Source: an uncultured Lachnospiraceae bacterium
GTDB lineage: Bacteria > Bacillota > Clostridia > Lachnospirales > Lachnospiraceae
DNA: 64,000 nucleotides
Direction of reading: 5' to 3'
Assembly (NCBI GenBank): GCA_946537305.1
Contig: CAMNFR010000007.1
Coordinates: 1-64,000, forward strand
Numbering within the stretch: the stretch's first letter is position 1; each line of letters begins with the position of its first letter. Both the position numbers and the translations under genes were made by a program. Shown here in pieces: positions 59,853-64,000 of this stretch. The notes beneath the pieces were generated by a model. The model did not search any database and was not told the DNA's origin. It saw nothing but the letters and a program-made list of their open reading frames with translations.

Positions 59853-61802
59853 TCAGATATCCAGCGCAGCGTGATACCCCTGATAGACAGCGTTGGTAAT
59901 GGTGGACGCACGGTTGCAGTCGCCGATGCGGATGGTCCACGGCGCGCAGGGAAGAAGCTCTTCCGCCGCCTTGCTGCGGGCACGCTGGCCCAGAGCGCAG
60001 ATCACGGTCTTGCCGGGCACCAGGTGCTTTTCTCCGTTCTTGTCCTCACAGAGAATACCGTCCTCCCGGACCTCCAGGCCCTTATAGCCGGTGTAGACCT
60101 CCACATACTTATCAATTTCCTTCAGAAGGAGCGGGCGATGGCGGACATTGGCATCCGGCGCCAGAACGTCTCTCATCTCGACCAGGCGAACCTTTTTGCC
60201 CTCCATGCCCAGATGCACCGCTGCCTCACAGCCGGCCAGACCGCCTCCGAAGACGACCACTTCGTCTTCCACACGATCCTTTTCCTTATAATAATTGTTC
60301 ACGATGACTACGTTTTTGCCGTCCCGCAGACCGGGGATCGGAGGCACCAGCGGCTCGCTTCCCACGGCGATGATGATCGCATCGGGCTTCAGGCTCTCCG
60401 CATATTCCGGTGTCACCTTTGTATTCAGGCGGATATCCACGCCTGCCTTGCGGCAGAGGATCTCCTGCGTAACGCCCAGCTGATACATCTCGTACTTGAA
60501 GGGCAGGGCGCGCTCGCTCTTTAAGATACCGCCCACCTCAGAATTTTCATCGCACAGAATGACCTCATGTCCGCGCTTTGCCGCGGTCAGGGCCGCCTCC
60601 AGTCCGCCGGGGCCGGCGCCGACCACCAGCACCTTTTTCTTCTGTGCCGCGGGAATGATCTCCATGCCGTCGCTCTCACGCCCGATCATGGGATTGATGC
60701 AGCAGCGGCGGGTGGATGTCGCCGCGCGCTCCGCCATACATACGAAGCAGCGCAGGCAGTGCTTGATCTCCTCATCATGGCCTTCATAGACCTTGCGGGG
60801 GAAGAAAGGATCCGCCAGCAGCTGACGGCCCATGTAGCAGATATCCGCCTTGCCGGAAGCAATGATCTCTTCCATCATGGCGGGATCGGTCAGACCGCCC
60901 AGCGTCGCCACCGGTTTGCTCACATGCTTCTTGATTTCCGCCGCCAGGAACACATTGCGTCCGTGATCCTCAAAGGAGGAGGGATGAGTGATTCCAAAGG
61001 TCTTCTGATAGGTACCTGCGGAAACATGAATGATATCGCAGTAAGGTTCGATCTCCTGCGCAATACGCACGCCCTCATCAATATCGTAGCCGCCCTCGCA
61101 GAATTCTGCGCCGCTCATACGGAACTCAATGGGGAATCCGGGACCAACAGCATTCCGCACGCTTGTCAGGACTTCTTTTGCAAAGCGGGTGCGGTTCTCC
61201 AGGCTTCCGCCGTATTCATCTTCTCTCTTATTGAACAGCGGAGAAAGGAACTGATTGATCAGCCAGCCGTGGCCGCCGTGTACCATCAGCATCTCATAGC
61301 CGGCACGCTTTGCGTTGCCCGCCACCTCGCCGTAAGACCGCACGATATCATCGATCTGCTCCTTCGTAAGCGGGATGATCTTCATGCCGTCCGCGCGCAC
61401 GGAAGGGCTGACGCCGTACTGCACCATCTCTTTCTGTTTTTTCTTATCCGTCATATAGGTGCCGGCAAACTGTCCGGAGTGGGAAAGCTCCAGGCTGGGA
61501 ATGCCGCCGTGACGTTTGATGGCATCGGCCGTCATGGTGTGGCTGGCCAGGTTCCCGGGCACAGCCAGATCGATATGATAGGCGTGGGAGCCGTCTGTCT
61601 CCGGATGCACCATGCACTCGGAAACGGTCACCGCACCGGCACCGCCCTTGCTGCGCAGCTCATAGAACTTTGTGGACATCGGACCGATGCAGCCATCTTT
61701 GGTAATATCCGTGCCGCCCATGGGTGCAGACCACATGCGATTGCGAAAAGTGACCATGCCAACCTGCAGCGGCTGACAGAGATGTGGAAATTTTCTTTCC
61801 AT
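59853..61802 (-). CDS. Old-yellow-enzyme/2,4-dienoyl-CoA-reductase-like Fe-S flavoenzyme
   Basis: 649 residues with the FadH layout. Residues 1-340 are an FMN-binding TIM barrel with MLMVHGGHGWLINQFLSP and YGGSLENRTRF. Cys349, 352, 355 and 367/368 (CLRCFVCMAER to RRCCINP) bind one 4Fe-4S cluster. A FAD motif (VLVVGAGPGGLEAAL) starts at 391, and a NAD(P)H motif (EVVVFGGGLAGCEAAVHLG) near 535. The enzyme passes hydride from NAD(P)H to reduce an activated double bond. Known relatives act on enoyl-CoA, bile acids, bilirubin or cinnamates, and the substrate here is open. The start follows GGAGGAAATCAACAC. The AraC regulator lies 40 bases upstream and is the likely controller. Confidence 0.88.
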   Translation of the reverse strand: MERKFPHLCQPLQVGMVTFRNRMWSAPMGGTDITKDGCIGPMSTKFYELRSKGGAGAVTVSECMVHPETDGSHAYHIDLAVPGNLASHTMTADAIKRHGGIPSLELSHSGQFAGTYMTDKKKQKEMVQYGVSPSVRADGMKIIPLTKEQIDDIVRSYGEVAGNAKRAGYEMLMVHGGHGWLINQFLSPLFNKREDEYGGSLENRTRFAKEVLTSVRNAVGPGFPIEFRMSGAEFCEGGYDIDEGVRIAQEIEPYCDIIHVSAGTYQKTFGITHPSSFEDHGRNVFLAAEIKKHVSKPVATLGGLTDPAMMEEIIASGKADICYMGRQLLADPFFPRKVYEGHDEEIKHCLRCFVCMAERAATSTRRCCINPMIGRESDGMEIIPAAQKKKVLVVGAGPGGLEAALTAAKRGHEVILCDENSEVGGILKSERALPFKYEMYQLGVTQEILCRKAGVDIRLNTKVTPEYAESLKPDAIIIAVGSEPLVPPIPGLRDGKNVVIVNNYYKEKDRVEDEVVVFGGGLAGCEAAVHLGMEGKKVRLVEMRDVLAPDANVRHRPLLLKEIDKYVEVYTGYKGLEVREDGILCEDKNGEKHLVPGKTVICALGQRARSKAAEELLPCAPWTIRIGDCNRASTITNAVYQGYHAALDI

Positions 61803-61842
61803 GTGTTGATTTCCTCCTGCTTTTTATTTATATGAGATCATA

Positions 61843-62730
61843 CTATCTATGCCATTTGATTTCACTATCATTTTTCGGCAGATCCTTGCTGGTCAGGCGC
61901 TCCCGATATTCGGTGGGGGAGCATCCGATTCGTTTAATGAACAGGTTGGTAAAATAAAAATGATTTTCGTACCCTACCAGCTCGGCGATCTCCGAAATAC
62001 TTTTGTCCGTCCGCCCCAGGTATTCCGTGGCCCGGGCCATGCGGGCATTGATCAGATAATTGATGGGCGAACAGTGAAAGGCCTGATTGAACATGCGGCT
62101 CAGATGTGAAGCGCTGATGGAAAAACGCTTGGACAGGGATTCCAGTGTAATCTTTTCCTCGCAGTGCTCTGTGATATAGACCAGCAAGTCATTCATCGAA
62201 AAATCCGACCTTGTCCGGATCGCCAGCGCCCGGTTCTCGATCAGCAGCTTCACGACCTGGATCATTCCCAGGCAGATCGTCTGAATCTTCTCATCCGCAT
62301 AGCCGCCGTTGCTGACATGAAGATCCAGCAGAAGACGACAGGCGCTTTCAAAATAATCGAAATGACTGCCGGACTGTGTGACAGCCGGACCTGTTCTGTC
62401 CAAAAAGCGCTGAAGGCCCAGATCCCCTTCATCCTTCCGGAAACGGATCACAAAATATTCCATCCCTTTTTCGTCAATGGCAATATTCCGGTGATAGGTG
62501 CCGGGCGGCATAATGTAGATATCCCCGTAGGACACCGGTGTCTCCTTCTCATTGACCACCAGCTTGCCGGCCCCTTTCATCACAAAGGTAATCTCATATT
62601 CCTCCTGATGCGCATGCCAGGGGTATTCCCAGGCCGGCAGGATGTCACTGTAGCAGAGATGAGAGATTACCACAAAAGGGGCCTCCCGTCTGGGGTTATC
62701 CTTTTCTGATGTAAAGTCCTTGATCCACAT
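61843..62730 (-). CDS. AraC-family regulator with N-terminal cupin domain
   Basis: 295 residues. The N-terminal half is a cupin sensing domain (EYPWHAHQEEYEITFVMKGA, YIMPPGTYHRNIA). The C-terminal hundred residues are the AraC double HTH (ITLESLSKRFSISASHLSRM and ISEIAELVGYENHFYFTNLF). The ATG at 62730 follows GGAGGAAGCT. Its gene lies immediately upstream of the old-yellow-enzyme gene in the same direction and is separated from the transporter gene by a terminator. It may respond to the substrate of these proteins or to a sugar. Confidence 0.88.
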   Translation of the reverse strand: MWIKDFTSEKDNPRREAPFVVISHLCYSDILPAWEYPWHAHQEEYEITFVMKGAGKLVVNEKETPVSYGDIYIMPPGTYHRNIAIDEKGMEYFVIRFRKDEGDLGLQRFLDRTGPAVTQSGSHFDYFESACRLLLDLHVSNGGYADEKIQTICLGMIQVVKLLIENRALAIRTRSDFSMNDLLVYITEHCEEKITLESLSKRFSISASHLSRMFNQAFHCSPINYLINARMARATEYLGRTDKSISEIAELVGYENHFYFTNLFIKRIGCSPTEYRERLTSKDLPKNDSEIKWHR

Positions 62731-62797
62731 AGCTTCCTCCTGACCGACGCAGTGAAAACAGCGTTATTTAAATATCCTAAATTTCTCTGATGCAGAG

Positions 62798-62826
62798 AAA
62801 AGGCACCCCTGAAGGTGCCTTTTCCC
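62798..62826 (-). terminator. Terminator after the carboxylate transporter
   Basis: AAAAGGCACC pairs perfectly with GGTGCCTTTT around a six-base loop. It is followed by CTCTGC on the minus strand, and lies 31 bases after the transporter stop. Confidence 0.82.
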
Positions 62827-62853
62827 GATTTTCATGAACACATAGGTTCCGTA

Positions 62854-64000
62854 TTACAGCTTGATCAGTCCGAACACGATGCCCAGAATGACGGAGAGCA
62901 GGTTCACGAAGAACATGATCACACCGGCATATACACAGTAGCCTCTGACATCCTCTACTTCGCAGAGCGAGCAGCCAACATAGGTGGCGGAGTTCATAGG
63001 GGTGTTGGAGGTAGCCGCCGCCAGGTTGCAGACGAAAGGAGCAATGATGGCGATCGGAGCAATGCCGAAGCTGGCACCGATGGAGATGAACAGCGGATAC
63101 ATAGCATTGTATACCTGATAAGGTACGAAGAAGATGATCGGAACGACCAGCAGCAGGAAGATCAGATACATGTTCTTCATCAGGAAGCTCGGGAAGATAC
63201 CGGTCAGGAATTCAGCCAGGGAGCTAACCATGGAAGGAAGTACCATGGTGCAGCCTTCGCCGAAGCCGCCCAGAGCAACAACGGTCTGTCCATCCGGGGT
63301 GGTGTAACGCATCATGTTAAACACGGCCAGGTAGAAGCAGATACCAAGCAGCATGACCAGAACGTTGAAGAAGGTCATACCGGCCTTGTTCCAGATCTTG
63401 CCGAAATCCTTCGGATAGTTTACCAGGGAAACTGCAATACAGCCAACGATGAACACCAGGTAGGACGGATACTTCAGCACAGCCAGGCAGATAACAGCCA
63501 GGATGAAGATGACAAGGTTGATCCAGAAGAACTGAGGTCTTGCATTCTCTTTTCCTGCAAGCGGATCTGCTTTCTGTCCTGCTTCTACGCCCTCGATCTG
63601 CGGACCAAGGGTACCGTATTTCTTTTTGTGAATGATCGTGAAGTATACGATTTCAGCGATGATGCCGGGAACAAATGTCAGGCCCCACGGAATGGAAGCG
63701 GTAGCAAGCTCTTCGGGAGAAACGCCGGCCATCATGGCGGAGTTTACAACACCGATGCCCCAAGGCAGCCAGCACATTGCGCACAGAGCGGTCTGAGCCA
63801 GGATAAATGCCCATCTCTGATCCATCTTGAATCTCTTGAACATGGGGATCATGATCGGGAAAACAATCAGGTAAGTGGTGGACATGTTAGCGGTCAGGTA
63901 ACCGACAGCTGCGATGACCGCAGTCAGGATCATAACAACGACAACGTTGATCTTGTCGCCGATCAGGTTGACAAGCGCTCCGATCACGATATCGAACATA
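62854..64000 (-). CDS. CitMHS-like carboxylate transporter (N-terminus off window)
   Basis: At least 381 residues of a polytopic membrane protein whose frame is open at the right edge. The ATG at 63999 is probably internal, because helices typical of the N-terminal region are already missing. The sequence ANMSTTYLIVFPIMIPMFKR and the late PLFISIGASFGIAPIAIIAP with NLAAATSNTPMNSATYVG resemble the CitMHS and related ion-transporter families, which move citrate or other di- and tricarboxylates with a cation or proton. It may import a substrate for the flavoenzyme downstream. Other members of the ion-transporter superfamily cannot be excluded. Confidence 0.62.
   Translation of the reverse strand, partial: MFDIVIGALVNLIGDKINVVVVMILTAVIAAVGYLTANMSTTYLIVFPIMIPMFKRFKMDQRWAFILAQTALCAMCWLPWGIGVVNSAMMAGVSPEELATASIPWGLTFVPGIIAEIVYFTIIHKKKYGTLGPQIEGVEAGQKADPLAGKENARPQFFWINLVIFILAVICLAVLKYPSYLVFIVGCIAVSLVNYPKDFGKIWNKAGMTFFNVLVMLLGICFYLAVFNMMRYTTPDGQTVVALGGFGEGCTMVLPSMVSSLAEFLTGIFPSFLMKNMYLIFLLLVVPIIFFVPYQVYNAMYPLFISIGASFGIAPIAIIAPFVCNLAAATSNTPMNSATYVGCSLCEVEDVRGYCVYAGVIMFFVNLLSVILGIVFGLIKL

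Noticed and set aside
1..64000. tRNA or rRNA genes
   Set aside because: I saw no cloverleaf-like sequence with conserved T-arm motif and no rRNA segment in the intergenic gaps. A covariance-model scan could still find one.

Overview
The window looks like the chromosome of a GC-rich gut Clostridia species, most probably Lachnospiraceae. The signs are strong GGAGG ribosome sites, a selenium-dependent molybdenum hydroxylase cluster, GPH-type sugar symporters beside cytoplasmic glycosidases, a permuted-domain GH3 enzyme and a DUF3798-type ABC transporter. I see no rRNA, tRNA, CRISPR array, phage or transposase gene. The assignment rests on gene content only.

Region 1 (1-13.2 kb, all minus strand) is a purine or heterocycle oxidation island. 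A promoter at 8532-8560 leads into a broken NCS2 purine permease, then ssnA, ygfK, yqeB and a fused 2Fe-2S/Mo xanthine-dehydrogenase-like hydroxylase that runs off the left edge. Upstream is a separate xdhA-xdhB-xdhC operon of the E. coli type with its own strong promoter and terminator. Upstream of that is a YheO/DauR-type PAS regulator. Together these fit the known selenium-dependent molybdenum hydroxylase (SDMH) gene set.

Region 2 (13.4-19 kb) is a complete ABC importer: DUF3798 lipoprotein, two-domain ATPase and two ribose-type permeases. Its substrate is unknown, and it may feed region 1.

Region 3 (19.1-28 kb) holds a GH78-like rhamnosidase whose operon appears to continue into larB and larC (nickel-pincer cofactor synthesis). 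It also has a divergent galT, a LysR regulator and a divergent Gfo/Idh/MocA oxidoreductase. The gap after galT contains a three-copy repeat that looks like a small non-autonomous element.

Region 4 (28-32.2 kb) has a membrane-anchored esterase-like hydrolase and a two-gene unit: a transglutaminase-like protein with a putatively leaderless mRNA, followed by a protein kinase fused to a C-terminal TIR domain that keeps the glutamate of NAD-cleaving TIRs. This is the best candidate for an undescribed signalling or defence system.

Region 5 (32.2-59.7 kb) is a large plant-glycan catabolic region: GH42, GH5, GH43 (three), GH78, GH2 and GH3 enzymes, three GPH transporters, an AraC regulator, a MATE exporter, an alanine symporter and an HTH-Uma2 nuclease-like protein. 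Most enzymes lack signal peptides, so oligosaccharides are probably imported and then cut inside the cell. A TATAAT promoter overlapped by an 11-bp inverted repeat precedes the GH43-GH3-GH2 run.

Region 6 (59.8-64 kb) has an old-yellow-enzyme/2,4-dienoyl-CoA-reductase-like oxidoreductase, an AraC regulator and a partial CitMHS-like carboxylate transporter.

Two near-identical very long palindromes (12386-12499 and 27924-28019) are dispersed repeats of the REP/RAYT-like kind.
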